NCBI GenBank assembly: GCA_964017195.1
Contig: OZ024897.1
Coordinates: forward strand, 10,068,451-10,132,450
Length of the DNA: 64,000 nucleotides
Direction of reading: 5' to 3'
From: Siderastrea radians
Lineage: Eukaryota > Cnidaria > Anthozoa > Scleractinia > Rhizangiidae
The translations under genes and the position numbers were made by a program. Positions 9,996 through 22,200 of the stretch are shown here, one piece after another. Position 1 is the stretch's first letter; each line of letters starts with the position of its first letter. The notes beneath the pieces are model-generated. The model made no database searches, was not told where the DNA came from, and was given only the letters and a program-made list of their open reading frames with translations.

Positions 9996-12900
9996 TCGCC
10001 TGCAGAGGAAAAACTCGACGTATTATTCCGAAAATTTGAAGAGTATTGCAACCCCAGACGCAACATCACTTTTGAACGCCACAAATTCTTCACTTGCGTT
10101 CAGCAACCGACTGAAAACATCGATCAGTACGTCACAGAGCTTCGTACCAGAGCGAGCACGTGCGAATTTGGCGAATTGTGTGAGAGTCTAATTCGAGATA
10201 GAATCGTCTGTGGAATCTCTTGCAACACCCTGAGAGAAAAGCTACTGCAAGAAACCGACCTGGATCTTCAGAAAGCTATTGATATGTGCCGAGCGTCGGA
10301 GTTTTCGAAACGCCAAACGAAATCAATCACTGAAGAACCGAAAAATGTGGATTATGTAAACAAGAAAGCGGCGCCACGAAAATTCCCGCCGAAGGCTCAC
10401 GGAAAGAAGAAACCTGGTCCCACAACCGCTTGTAAAAGATGTGGAACAGTTCATGGCCCGAGAGAATGCCCAGCGTTTGGAAAAATCTGTCACAAGTGCA
10501 AGAACCGCAATCATTTTGCTTCTCAGTGCTTATCGAAAAATGTCCACCTCGTGGAAAGTGATCAACAACCTCGCATCGAACCGGACATTGAAGAATTTGA
10601 AGAATTGTTTATCGGCCAAGTCCAGAAAGATGGTCATGATAACGAATGGACAGCTACTCTACAAGTGAATGACAACAAGGTGCAATTCAAATTAGACACT
10701 GGGGCTCAAGCAAATGTGATTCCGAAACACGTGTTCAATTCGTTGAAAGGGACACCGCAACTGAGACCAACCAAAGCTAAACTCACTGGGTTCAATGGTT
10801 CTGAGATACCTGTAGTAGGAGTAGCAAGGATGACTTGTAAGTACAAAGACAAAATGATTGATTCTGATTTCTTTGTTGTTGAGGCTGAGGGTCAACCACC
10901 CCTACTTGGTTTAAGAGCATGTCAGGAACTTAGCTTAATCAAGTTTGTAAGAACTGTTGACACAGCCAATGCCAATGCTGAGAGTATCTTAGATGAATTT
11001 GCCGATCTGTTTGAAGGCCTTGGAGAGCTCGAAGGAGAGCATCATATTGAAATTAATCCAGTAATTAAGCCTGTCATCCATCCCCCTAGAAAAGTTCCTT
11101 TCACACTCCTGCCCAAGCTAAAGAAAGAACTTGAAAGGATGGAACAATTAGGTGCAATAGAGAAAGTTGATCAGCCTACAGAGTGGGTAAACTCTATTGT
11201 AATAGTGGAGAAAGAGGATGGAAGTCTAAGAATTTGTCTTGACCCCAAAGACCTGAATAGGGCAGTAAAGAGGGAACATTTCCAACTCCCGACATCCACT
11301 GAGATTACAAGCAAGTTGGCTGGTGCAAAAGTATTCAGTAAACTGGATGCCAAAGATGGCTTCTGGCATGTCAAATTGGACCATCCAAGTTCCCTTCTCA
11401 CAACTTTTAACACCCCCTTTGGCCGCTTCAAGTTTAATCGTCTGCCATTTGGTCTTAACTCCTCTAATGAAGTATTCCAGAAGAAAATGCAGTTTGCCTT
11501 TGAAGGAATTGAAGGAGCAGAAGTTATCTATGATGACCTCCTGGTTTGGGGCAAGGATGAAGAAAGCCATGACAGAGCACTCGGAAATGTCCTCGAAAGA
11601 GCTAGAGAAAAGGGTGTAAAGCTGAAGAGACAGAAATGCAGAATCAAGATTCCTGAAGTTGTCTACATTGGTGATAAGATTAGCAAAGATGCAATCAAAC
11701 CTGACGAGTCAAAAATTGAAGCAATCCTCAACATGCCAGGGCCACAGAACAAGAAGGATGTGGAGCGCCTGCTAGGAATGGTGACCTACCTAAGCAAGTT
11801 TATCCCTAACATGAGCGCTTTGACTGAGCCACTTAGAGCCTTACTCAGACAAGAAGTACAATGGCACTGGGGTGAGCAGCAAGAAAGCTCGCTCAATGAA
11901 ATTAAGAAAGTCCTCACCTCAAAGCCAGTTCTGAAATACTACGATGTGAACAAGCCTGTAAAGCTCTCTGTTGACGCATCCCAGTCAGGACTCGGAGCAG
12001 TATTACTTCAGGAGGATCAACCAATCGCATATGCCTCAAAATCCCTGACAGAGTGCCAGAAAGGCTATGCACAAATCGAAAAAGAAACACTGGCCATTGT
12101 GTTTGGATGTGAGCGGTTTAACCAGTACCTATATGGCAAAGCAATCGAAGTTGAAACAGACCACAAGCCGCTGGAAGCAATCTTTTCTAAGCCTCTTGCC
12201 AAAGCACCACCCCGAATCCAGCGCCTACTACTTCGCCTACAGCCTTACCACCTAAAAGTGAAGTATGTACCAGGGAAGTTGATGTTTATTGCAGATGCAT
12301 TATCTAGAGCCCACCTGGAAACAACTTACCAGAATGAAGGAATCCCTGATGGTGAAATTGAAATGCACGTCCATCTTCTGGTAGCAAACCTACCAATAGC
12401 TGAGCCTAAATTGCAAGAACTGCAAGAAGCAACAAAAGCTGACCCCTCTCTTCAGGCAGTCGCCCAACTAACCAAAGATGGCTGGCCTGACCACAAGAGT
12501 AAAGTGCCTGCTAATGCTAGACCATACTGGAGTTTCAAGGATGAAATCCATGAAGCTGATGGGATTCTCTTCAAAGGTCACAAGGTGATTGTCCCTACAA
12601 AACTGCAGCCAGAAATGCTTGGAAAAATCCACGAAAGCCACCTCGGAATCGAAAAAAGCAAGCGAAGAGCACGTGACCTCCTGTACTGGCCAAACATGAA
12701 TGCACAGATAACAGATCTAATCTCAAACTGCAGCTCCAATGCCAAAGAACCCCTGATTCAGCATGAAGTACCCCATAGACCCTGGGAGAAGATTGCATGT
12801 GATTTATTTACCCTTGGAGGTAAAGACTATCTTCTGACTGTTGATTACTACTCAAAATGGGTAGAAGTCGGCCTGCTACGTGACAGTACCGTTAGTTCAG

Positions 12901-13667
12901 AAGTCATTACCCAACTCAAGTCCATGTTCGCACGTTATGGGATACCCAATGAACTCATTTCTGACAATGGCCCCCAATTTGCCAGTCGTAAATTCAGAGA
13001 ATTTGCAGAGTCGTGGGAGTTCAAGCACACAACCACGAGTCCCAAGTACCCACAAGCTAATGGGCAAGTGGAGAACGCCATTGAAACAGTAAAGGCTGTG
13101 TTAGAGAAGGCGCATGAAGATGGTACCGACCCATACGTTGCCCTGCTAGAAGTCAGGAACACGCCCATTACTGGACTTAACTATTCCCCAGCTCAGATCT
13201 TCCTCAACAGAAGGCTGAAGACTAAGCTTCCTACTACTGCTGAACTACTGGAGGCGCAAATCCCAACGGATGCTAGGTCCCAGCTCCTTGCCCAGCAACA
13301 GAAACAGAAATTTTACTTTGACAGAGGAGCCAAGTCCCTACCACCCCTCAGAAAAGGAGATGCTGTCAGAGTGAAGACACCAAATGGCTGGAAACCTGCC
13401 ACGGTTACAAAACTTGCTAACACTCCTCGCTCAGCCATTGTGACCAGCGACGGAACTCTGTACAGACGGAATAGGAGAGATATGATCAAGACCTCCCAAG
13501 TTGGCAGAGATCCCTGCACGCAAACCCCGCAAGGAGACAAAGAAGCATGCTTGAAGTTCCCGCCGGGGAACAGAAATGCCTCCCAGACATCGAACACCGT
13601 TACATGTAGAACGAGATCTGGCCGAACTGTCAGATCAACCAGACAAAAGGACTTTGTATATTATTAG
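9996..13667 (+). CDS. pol: gag (C-terminal part)-pol polyprotein of the Ty3/gypsy element
   Basis: One open frame from 9996; the first ATG is at 10176 (1163 codons, numbering below). Two zinc knuckles at about 86-98 and 105-118 mark nucleocapsid. The protease active site is DTGA (174-177). RT runs about 300-470 with FSKLDAKDGFW (387-397) and YDDL (452-455). RNase H has D600, an acidic EKE at 635-637 and D662. Integrase has H819 and H822 of the zinc domain and the DD35E triad D876, D930, E966. The zinc domain is abnormal: only C852 of the usual CxxC pair remains, as if a few codons were lost. The C-terminus is basic. RT and RNase H look intact. The 5' gag portion lies before the transposon at 8575-9993. 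Single-frame gag-pol without a frameshift is known in several Ty3 groups. Confidence 0.93.
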   Translation, partial: SPAEEKLDVLFRKFEEYCNPRRNITFERHKFFTCVQQPTENIDQYVTELRTRASTCEFGELCESLIRDRIVCGISCNTLREKLLQETDLDLQKAIDMCRASEFSKRQTKSITEEPKNVDYVNKKAAPRKFPPKAHGKKKPGPTTACKRCGTVHGPRECPAFGKICHKCKNRNHFASQCLSKNVHLVESDQQPRIEPDIEEFEELFIGQVQKDGHDNEWTATLQVNDNKVQFKLDTGAQANVIPKHVFNSLKGTPQLRPTKAKLTGFNGSEIPVVGVARMTCKYKDKMIDSDFFVVEAEGQPPLLGLRACQELSLIKFVRTVDTANANAESILDEFADLFEGLGELEGEHHIEINPVIKPVIHPPRKVPFTLLPKLKKELERMEQLGAIEKVDQPTEWVNSIVIVEKEDGSLRICLDPKDLNRAVKREHFQLPTSTEITSKLAGAKVFSKLDAKDGFWHVKLDHPSSLLTTFNTPFGRFKFNRLPFGLNSSNEVFQKKMQFAFEGIEGAEVIYDDLLVWGKDEESHDRALGNVLERAREKGVKLKRQKCRIKIPEVVYIGDKISKDAIKPDESKIEAILNMPGPQNKKDVERLLGMVTYLSKFIPNMSALTEPLRALLRQEVQWHWGEQQESSLNEIKKVLTSKPVLKYYDVNKPVKLSVDASQSGLGAVLLQEDQPIAYASKSLTECQKGYAQIEKETLAIVFGCERFNQYLYGKAIEVETDHKPLEAIFSKPLAKAPPRIQRLLLRLQPYHLKVKYVPGKLMFIADALSRAHLETTYQNEGIPDGEIEMHVHLLVANLPIAEPKLQELQEATKADPSLQAVAQLTKDGWPDHKSKVPANARPYWSFKDEIHEADGILFKGHKVIVPTKLQPEMLGKIHESHLGIEKSKRRARDLLYWPNMNAQITDLISNCSSNAKEPLIQHEVPHRPWEKIACDLFTLGGKDYLLTVDYYSKWVEVGLLRDSTVSSEVITQLKSMFARYGIPNELISDNGPQFASRKFREFAESWEFKHTTTSPKYPQANGQVENAIETVKAVLEKAHEDGTDPYVALLEVRNTPITGLNYSPAQIFLNRRLKTKLPTTAELLEAQIPTDARSQLLAQQQKQKFYFDRGAKSLPPLRKGDAVRVKTPNGWKPATVTKLANTPRSAIVTSDGTLYRRNRRDMIKTSQVGRDPCTQTPQGDKEACLKFPPGNRNASQTSNTVTCRTRSGRTVRSTRQKDFVYY

Positions 13668-13853
13668 TGGACTGGACTTTCTTGATTAGAGACTATTTTT
13701 ATGTTAGTATATTTGTAGATGTTAAGGATCGTTTATCAGTGACTTGCCGTTAGCTTAGAGTCAATTTAAGGACTATGAACATTGACCAAGTTGAGGTCAT
13801 GGACACTTCACTAGTTAATGGAAAATGTTGATATTTATTCTGCCATTCCTGTT

Positions 13854-13864
13854 AAGAGGGGAGA
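13854..13864 (+). other. Polypurine tract
   Basis: AAGAGGGGAGA lies immediately before the 3' LTR, as needed for plus-strand priming. Confidence 0.88.
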
Positions 13865-13918
13865 TGTCATGATAGTGACGTCATCAGTCATGCGCAGTTG
13901 TTGAATAAAACCATGTCA
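13865..13918 (+). repeat. 3' LTR (54 bp)
   Basis: Identical to the 5' LTR except for one base near the end (TCA here, TTA there). Followed by the ATAAT target duplication. Confidence 0.93.
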
Positions 13919-14035
13919 ATAATGACTTCCGCTCAGGTTGTCGAAACGTCAGTCAATGTCACCACAACAGTCTCAGGAACGCACTCACCCGGACGAGGAT
14001 ACTTTACCGACTTACGTTGATGCAAAATATAGCTG
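13919..14035 (+). mobile_element. Penelope-like 3' tail fragment, target of the LTR element
   Basis: The sequence GACTTCCGCTCAGGTTGTCG, followed by AAACGTCAGTCAATGTCA and an ACTCACCCGGAC block, matches the tails at 45340-45480 (same strand) and 47640-47905 (opposite strand). The bases before the LTR element (to 8268) join onto it across the ATAAT duplication and match the upstream part of the same family. Confidence 0.75.
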
Positions 14036-14039
14036 ACAT

Positions 14040-15911
14040 AGCCCCTTTGGAAAGAATACTCCAAGCGTTATCTGGAGGTAAAGACATGAACAAGGCAGTG
14101 TTTACACTTGGATAGACTTTGGGTGGTTTATATGGCTGGTCGACTTCTCGACTATGCCTTGTCACTTTGAATTTCCTCATTAAAAATCATTCCTCTAATA
14201 AATAAAATAAACTTAAAGAGTACCAGAAAAAGTTGGCAGTGTAAACTACACAGGTCCATGCAAGTTGTATTTATTGAAAAGAGTATTTGTTAAAAAAGTA
14301 TCATAGGACATTCTACAGTCGCCACTTTGTACATTCACATACGACAATAAAGCTTAAAATTTGAATATTTCTGATATTTCTCTTTTAACACTTTGTTCAA
14401 ATTATGGCGGTAATTCAATATACTCTTCTTGGAATATTTCAAAATGTAACTGACTAGCGCAAAAACAAGGAATTGCTAGAGTAATGTGATTGTTACCCTT
14501 GTCCCTAGGCAAAATTAATTTAATTTCATTTATACAGCTTACATTGGGCAAGGCGCATCACAATAATTGAATTAAACAATTATCAAAAACTTATAAGGCG
14601 GGAATGCACTGCAGTCACTTTAGGCTTGTATGTTGTCAAACTACGGCAGAGTAATTTTTAAAATGAACTTTAATTTCACTTTTGTTGAGAAATCGCCAAA
14701 CTTCACAATTTGAAATGGATATTTTTTTTTTCATTTTCCACCTTGACCTGATGGCATGAGAATGAGATCCCGCTTTGCACAGTTGCAAGTTTTCTCTGAA
14801 CAAAACGCGGCAGTAAGGTGGCTGACAAAAGTAAATCAATACCCTCAACCAATGTTACAGCAACTAAGTGAAGAAGTACAAAAACAATGCTTAATTAAAC
14901 AAAGAATAAGACGGTATTGTTACAATAACTGAAATTACTTGGCGGCCCGATTATCCCCACCCCCCCACCCTAAATAAGTAGTCCGCTCAGTTCTATCCCT
15001 CTCTCACCCTTCAGACTTAAATCAGCTCAAATCCAAGGAACGTTTCACGAAACAGTGTTCAAATCACATAATCTACCGTTGGAACACCTGTATTGTGCCC
15101 ACAATTGTGCCTCAAAGCACACAAGAGATTCAAACGACAATAGTACGGGAGACATGATGGTGGGACGAACAACATGAGGGCAACATTGTAAAACACGAAG
15201 AAAATTCTATTAAAAAAAGTTCAAATGATTTGCAATGATGAAAGGGTTTCTAGGAAATTACGAGGAAAGTTTCCTGTTCTTGTAAGTTATTGAAATTTGC
15301 TGTAAGTTGTCTCTCTTTTCGCCTATAAAATGGTTATCATATCACGTAAAAAACACAGCTCAGGTTTACGTTTCGATCTGAAGGCTTCATAACCCTATTA
15401 CTACCTCCGCCCCCCCCCCCCCCCCAAAAAGCAAGCACCTAAAACGGGAAGGTTAGGTTTCAAAAAAGAACAATTGAAGTGCCCCTGGCTAAAACGTCCT
15501 GATACCTCTTCAGGCCGGGTGGTGATATGGATCTTTCTAAGGAAAAAAAGTTTTATCTCAGTACAAAAAGCAAGATTTTCAACTAAAATACTAAAAAGAG
15601 CTTTTCAACCACTTTTCGTTCCAGTTGCTTCCAGGTAGGGGAAGGCAATATGTATAATAAATAATAAGCTTTTGTATCGAAAGTGAACACGACTTACACT
15701 TCTTACATTGCTACCAGTATGTCAGCAAAACAGAGGCAAGTATCAGCAATTCTGATTTTGAGGTCAAAACATCACAAGGGTTTCGTTAGCCTGTATACCG
15801 CTACCCTGACGCCTCACGAAAAATCGGACACAGGCCTTCTCCGATTTTTTTCGGCGGCTAAACACTGGATAGGGTTTCGTACAACACTCTTGAATTTGAA
15901 ATCGTCAGTGC
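14040..15911 (-). other. Probable 3' UTR and downstream flank of the Spinster gene
   Basis: No convincing ORF on either strand. TTTATT at 14270-14275 is an AATAAA on the minus strand and could end the Spinster transcript with a 3' UTR of about 1.6 kb. That is speculative. Poly-C tracts occur near 14957-14968 and 15411-15425. Confidence 0.35.
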
Positions 15912-18900
15912 TCAGATAACATGATTGTTATGTTCTTCTTGGACCGGTGACTCGGAATGAACATCTACTGGAACTACGAGCGTCTCTCTTTCAGATGGCG
16001 TAGGAGCAACAGGATCAACGTCTATAAGTTTATCATCATCGTCATCTTCCACGGCCTGGTTTTCAGCGACAGCAGGAGGATAATTTTCTGATGCCACTGA
16101 TCCTAATAGGGAGCTTTCATCATCGTGTGTTCTTGTGAACCCCTCTGCTTTATCACGATCTTGGACCAGGTAGAAGGCACACATAATGAAACAAAAGCCT
16201 CCAAGAACGGATATGAAGGTGCACATCAAGAGAGAATACTCCATGCTTGTTGCGTGATCTTTGTCGCTTCCCCCCGACCCTCTTATTCTGTCAGAAATCT
16301 ACAGAGACAAAGCATACCATTAGCTTGTTTTGATTTTCGTATTTTAGGGGGGGGGGGGGTTTAAACCTCCCGCTTCCCATACCCTTTATCCCGGTTCCCG
16401 CCCTGTAATTGTTGGCTCCCGCCTCTTAGCATTTTTTCGATTGCGAAATATTGCGCAGTGTTGCGTAATTTTTCCCTTTCTCTCCCGCTTCCCACCCCCT
16501 CTTCTCCCGCCTCCCGTACACCTCCCGCTCCCTTTTCTCCCTGTCTCCCACCTCCTTGCCCCCCACGATCACACGATCCCACAAACATTCTCATGCCTTA
16601 ATTCTTATTGACATTTCAGCGTCAAATGGAAGTTACTATTGGTAAGCACTATGTGTTTTAGCCTGCCGTTCTCACGGCAGCATTGCTCTTCACATGATTT
16701 CAGTACGTGGCACAGTCTAATCACGCTTGGTTTACATAAAGGATTTAAATGTATTGAAGATCATCTTAGCTACGTACGCAACTTTTGCAGTTGCGAAAGG
16801 AAAAGATAATTTTTTTCGGGATTCGAACGCATGACCTCTGCGATACCGGTGCAGTGCTCTAACCAACTGAGCTAACAAAGCCAGCTGGTAGCTGGTCATT
16901 TTGTCGGTACGTAATAAATCCGTGGAGGACTATTTTAAATAAATGATGTTATTGAAGTAATCTTACTTCTTTTAAGGAATCATCTTACATAACAAGGAAA
17001 TATACCAAGAAAATGAAGGTTGAAATTGGCGGGTATGGCCCGGGTATGACCCTCCAGTTAGTGGTATAATTCTCTCCAATTCTTTTTTTCTTTTTTTTTT
17101 TTGCTCTAACTGATTGCAATATAAACTTGTGGAGCGAAGGAGGCACCTCATGGGTAACACGAGATTAGGCTTATGTTACCCTAGTTCTTGTTTGGAACTT
17201 CAGGCCAACAAGGAATCAAAACAATCTGCTACAACTGAGGCAAACACAGCATGATCCAGGCACAGCAGCTTATCAATTCTTCCCTGTTGCACATTTCTGT
17301 TAGGTGAATCCACTAGCACCCTGGGCATGAACCTGTACCACGGAGGCTTTTTACGGTTGCCAGAGAGACAAATTCTCAAAATTTTCTGACTTTTCACTGA
17401 CTAAAATTGAAATTTCTCTGACCAAATAAACACAAGTCACAGATAGCAGTAGTCTTCAACCTCCCCTTATAGACAACTCTTTGCAATTAATTATTCATCA
17501 TTGCGTTCGACGATAGGAGAACGCAACCCTAATCCCGGCCGGAGTGAAATCGAGATTTTCTCTGTTGTGGATGGATGGATGGACCGACACCAATTTAGCC
17601 CCCGCGAAGATTTTTGCAGGGGCATAACGTCGGCCGGGAACTGGTGTATACTTTGACTCGCTTTCATGGAACTAAATGACCTCGCTTTCACATCCAAAGG
17701 CGTCTTTGTTGCGAAGAAGCTTGTTTCGAACGAGGGAAGTTCCAGGCTCGAAAAAGCAACCTTTCGCCCAAGGAGTTATTGTAAATCCTTGATCGAAGTC
17801 TTAGAGAAGTATGCACGACTCCCTGGTACATATGTCAACCTGCAGTTCGCCGTTCAGTTGGCATTCTAACCTTCTCGCCTTCGATGAAGAACCACTCGGC
17901 ATGCAACATTCAAATTTATATGTTCGTGAAAGAAATACGCTATTTAAATTTACTTGATACTTTAATCATTTCTCTCTCGAACAATGCCTTGGCGAGTCAC
18001 CCCCGAAGTTTTGTGTAATGTCCATGCTGCCACTTTTAAATTTAGAAATCGCGTTGTCTGCTTATTTCGGAAATCGACGTTTATCAACGAAGCCGCGAAC
18101 TAAAAGAGGTTAAGAGGACCATTGCGCGAATATTTTTGGAGGTTATCAAAGGTAAAGAGTTCAATGGTAGTTGTAACATTTCAGTTTAATTCTGTATTTA
18201 CATGTGAAACTTTCGATGAGTACATACAAGCGGTCATGTAACTAAATAATTCCGCCTGAAAAATAACATATGTCACGCAACTTTGTTATTTTAAGATTTC
18301 ATGTATTTCGTATCTGACAATGTTCGATTTTCTATTGAAAATATATCAACTGATAACACCCGAGGGTCGAGAAAGATCAGAAAGCTGAGCACTCTTTCTT
18401 TCCCTAATTTCGGTGTCGACAAGGGTCGCAGTCGAACGCACTCCACTAATCTGCGATTACTACTAGTTATTAATAATATATCATTATTTATAACATAGAG
18501 GGCAAAATTACTGATTGCTGATTGGTTGAGACAGAGGGCATTTTTTCTTAATTTTCTTTCGGACGAGGGCAAAATTACTGACTCCTGATTGGCCAAGCGC
18601 TGAAATTACTCGCATTTGATTGGCTGAGCGCGAGAGCGCGCCATTTGCATTTTGTAGACGTCTTGAAACGAAAAACAGATTTTGAGTTGTTCAACAAAAG
18701 GATCGCTTTTAACCGGGTTAGTTGGTAAACATGGTATGGAAATCAGGTGCAAGCTGGAAGAGAAATTCCAAAAGGTGAATCTATATGTGCTACAGGAAAC
18801 AGCAAATTGTTATTTGTTTTAATACTCCTGAAAACTTTGGAGCGATGTGGTCGATAATTTTTCCACCGAGAGGAAGCTTCGCAACTCAGGTGAATAAAAT

Positions 18901-19220
18901 TAACTTAGTGTGAGTTTTAAGTGTTTTTAAGTGTGTTTTTCAATGAACTAGAATTGTATTTATCTCTTAAGATGTACATAATTGTCAGTCTTTCTTGTTC
19001 TGTGCACTGAGCAACAGTTAAACTGCTTGAGTGGTGAATTGTTTACGAGCGGGCTCTTTTATTCTGAGGGCCGGCTGATTGTGTTTCAACGTGCGTGGAA
19101 AGTTTTCCGAAAATTTTGCCCTCTGTGTTATAAACAAGTAATCGCATTGAGTCCTCGTAGAATTAAGGATAAATTTCACTTGTACTTTCAAAGTTTTCAC
19201 AAATTGCCCTCGTCGCTGCG

Positions 19221-19263
<43 letters not shown>

Positions 19264-22200
19264 ATTTATCCTTAATTCTACTCGGCCTCATGCGATTACA
19301 TATACGAATATTGTTATATTAATTATAATTAATAATCTATTATTAATCCCTATGAGAACAGTTCGCCGAGACGACAGTGATCTGATATTTTTCTTTCAGC
19401 CTTTGATACGAGTAGACCAATGCGGTTAACATTTCAATTTCCTGACTTTTCCCTGACCTTGAAGAATTTGTTTTCCGTGACCACGTTTTGACCTGCGGCA
19501 AGCCTGTATTTCCTTCACTCAGCTTTGGGTAGCCTTCCAAGTTAACATGAATTTGCCGTTATCACCAGAAACAATGCTATTGCCAATGAGTGTAAACATG
19601 GCTTAAGTCATAAGTCTATCAAAAAACTTCGAATTTATAACAGAAACAAACAAACAAACAAGCAAACCAAGCAAGGTAACCAAGTCCTTCTCATTACTTC
19701 CACAACACGGCAAGTGGAAATGAGTCCGTAGAAATGTGAAAACAAAAAACTCCAAAAAGCAATTATAACTAGAGATTGATACCACAGAAATGGACATTCA
19801 AGTCAAGGCTCTTACCTCGCCAACAAGCCACGGGCTGCCTGCATCACCCAGCAAGTGAGATACAAGAATCTGAACAGCTTCAGCAGTTGAACGACGGGAA
19901 GGAATTATAATATACTGAAAACAATAACAGTTTTGTGATGCATAAAAGAATTTAAGAGTTTTAAGAAAACTATTATTGATGACTTCGTTATAACATTTCT
20001 CAAGCTTGAAGTGGCAGGAATCATTCTTTTCCTTCTTTTTTCAGCACATGCTTGCAAAATATACAAGTACATGTACAGACACCTTAGTCCATGATATTGC
20101 ATGTCTTATTTCGACTAAATCACTATACTTCAGACATCTCTTGTGCCAAATCAAAACCTCTCCTAAGCAGGTAAATATCCTGGAATTTTTGGTTCGTCAC
20201 TACAAGAGGTTTAACTGCACAATGTTTAACTACGGCTCTCTGTATATAATTAAACAAATACTGTTCAAACCAAAGCAGTTCATTCAGATGTGATGAGCAG
20301 ACATCACCAAAGAAAACGGATTTTCTTATCCACATAATATTATTTTGAAATAAAATTAAGAATGGTGCCTTCTAATACAAAGGCATTTTATATTTTGCAC
20401 AGTTTATGACTGTGCGAGAAAAGCAGCTCATAGCAAAGGCTACTGGAATTCGAAAAGAAAATAGTGGGTAGCCAAGTATTTTTTCAGGAAAAATTAAGTA
20501 GCCGTCATTCAAAAAAACTTTAGAATTTTACAGAGTAAGGCACTATCTTTCCAAATTCAAACTCAATTATCTATGAAAAATGCGAGGTCACCACCAATTT
20601 TCATTTTAGATTCCATGAGTCTTTGCTAAAATCTACCTTTCCAGCACAGCCATAATCCCAAGTTTTCTGGACAAGAAAAGGAGGCACGGTCCCTTAAACT
20701 GGTGTGTCAGAGAATCAGCAGGTCATAGTCTGACATTTGACATAATAGTGTTGTAAATTCTCTTATAGATTAATTTAATAAATAACAGAGAGAAAAAATA
20801 ATAGAAAATGTTGCCTCACCAAAACCATATCTCCTACAGGTGCCCAGTTCATAAACAACAGAACCTCACCAAAAAATATGAGGGCCTACAATTAAAAAAT
20901 GGCAACTAATTAACATTATATGCAGATGTTATTTTCTTTCAAACAATATACCTAATGTTAATTAATTCCCAAGTTAGTTCTGGTGATCAACTTCAGATTC
21001 AATACCTTCAGTCAATGTACGATGGGAATTAGAAAGGTCTTCATTTGACTGAGTCAAGGCAACATTGATAGTAACTAAGGGGCTGTTCACATGATACCAG
21101 AATGAGTTTTATTCTGGAATGAGTTTCATTCCAGAATAAAGTTGGTACTGGATTCACATGACAAAATCGACTGGCTCAGCCTAAGGCGTTCTCGCGCGAG
21201 CAGTTTTTGCACCAGATCAAACTAGAAATGATACGCATGCGCCACTCGCCCCAGACTAAACGGTTTGCGGTTTCATCTCAGAACAGAGTTTGTTTTCAGT
21301 TACATGATACCAGAATGAAATGTCATACCAGAACGAGAATCATTATGATTGAAAACAGGAATGAACTCATTCCGGAATGACTTGTGTGGGAATGAAATTC
21401 TATCTCGCTATCATGTAAACAGATACAGAGAAATATATGGGGATGAAATGAACTCGACCTGGAATGAAAGTCATTCCGGTATCACGTGTACGGCCCCTAA
21501 AGCCGCGGCTACACGAGCGATTTTTTGCTTGCGGTGGTGATGCGATATTTTGGAAAACTGTCGCGTTGCCAGCATGTGGTGAAAATAGCATGTGTAGCCA
21601 CCCGCGCACAGGTGATGCGACTGATGAAAAAATCGCAGAAAAAATTGCGAGAAATTCAATGAGTTGAACTTTTTGCGACAAAATCACGGTCTTTGTCAGA
21701 GGGTGGCTTCACTTGTGATTTTCACCGCGCACTGGCGACGCGATAATTTCAAAAAAATCGCATCACCATCGCAAGCAAAAAATCGCTCGTGTAGCCGCGG
21801 CTTAAGAACCAGGTACAGTGGAGCCTCGATGTTACGAACCTCTGCGTAACGAAGTCATCGGTATAATGATCAACATTTCTTTCAGCCAAGTAACAGTGTT
21901 ATGTATGGAAAAGAATCTCGATATAACGGACCCTTAATATAACGAACCAATTTCCCAGTCCTTTGGTCCTTCAGTCCCTTGGCTCTTCATTAAATCGACG
22001 TTCCTCTGTATAAGAGTGGGAGGGGTGAATAAGACATCTCAGCATCTTGAAGTGAAACCCAGTTCTCTTAGATATTGTAAAAGTGATACACCACACATAA
22101 CGATGAGCTTGAACAGCTTTTCAACTCCTTTGACTCTTCAAAATAGCAAGATTCTTTTTTAAGGGGCCAGTTTGTTTGAACTAGTGAACCAGCCAACCAC

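Larger units (their letters stand above)
8269..13918 (+). mobile_element. Ty3/gypsy LTR retrotransposon with 54-bp LTRs, interrupted in gag
   Basis: Both ends are intact: 54-bp LTRs at 8269-8322 and 13865-13918 differ at one base, and each flank carries ATAAT (8264-8268, 13919-13923). The primer site TGGTGTCAGAA (8323-8333) matches the 3' end of tRNA-Leu plus CCA. The polypurine tract AAGAGGGGAGA lies at 13854-13864. The coding region is one gag-pol frame in the Ty3 order protease, RT, RNase H, integrase. A 1419-bp DNA transposon (8575-9993) splits gag. Without it the element is about 4.2 kb. Very short LTRs recall the Mag group of Ty3/gypsy; that placement is inference. Confidence 0.95.

Noticed and set aside
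16811..16882. Functional tRNA gene
   Set aside because: The acceptor strands do not pair and the anticodon loop lacks U33.
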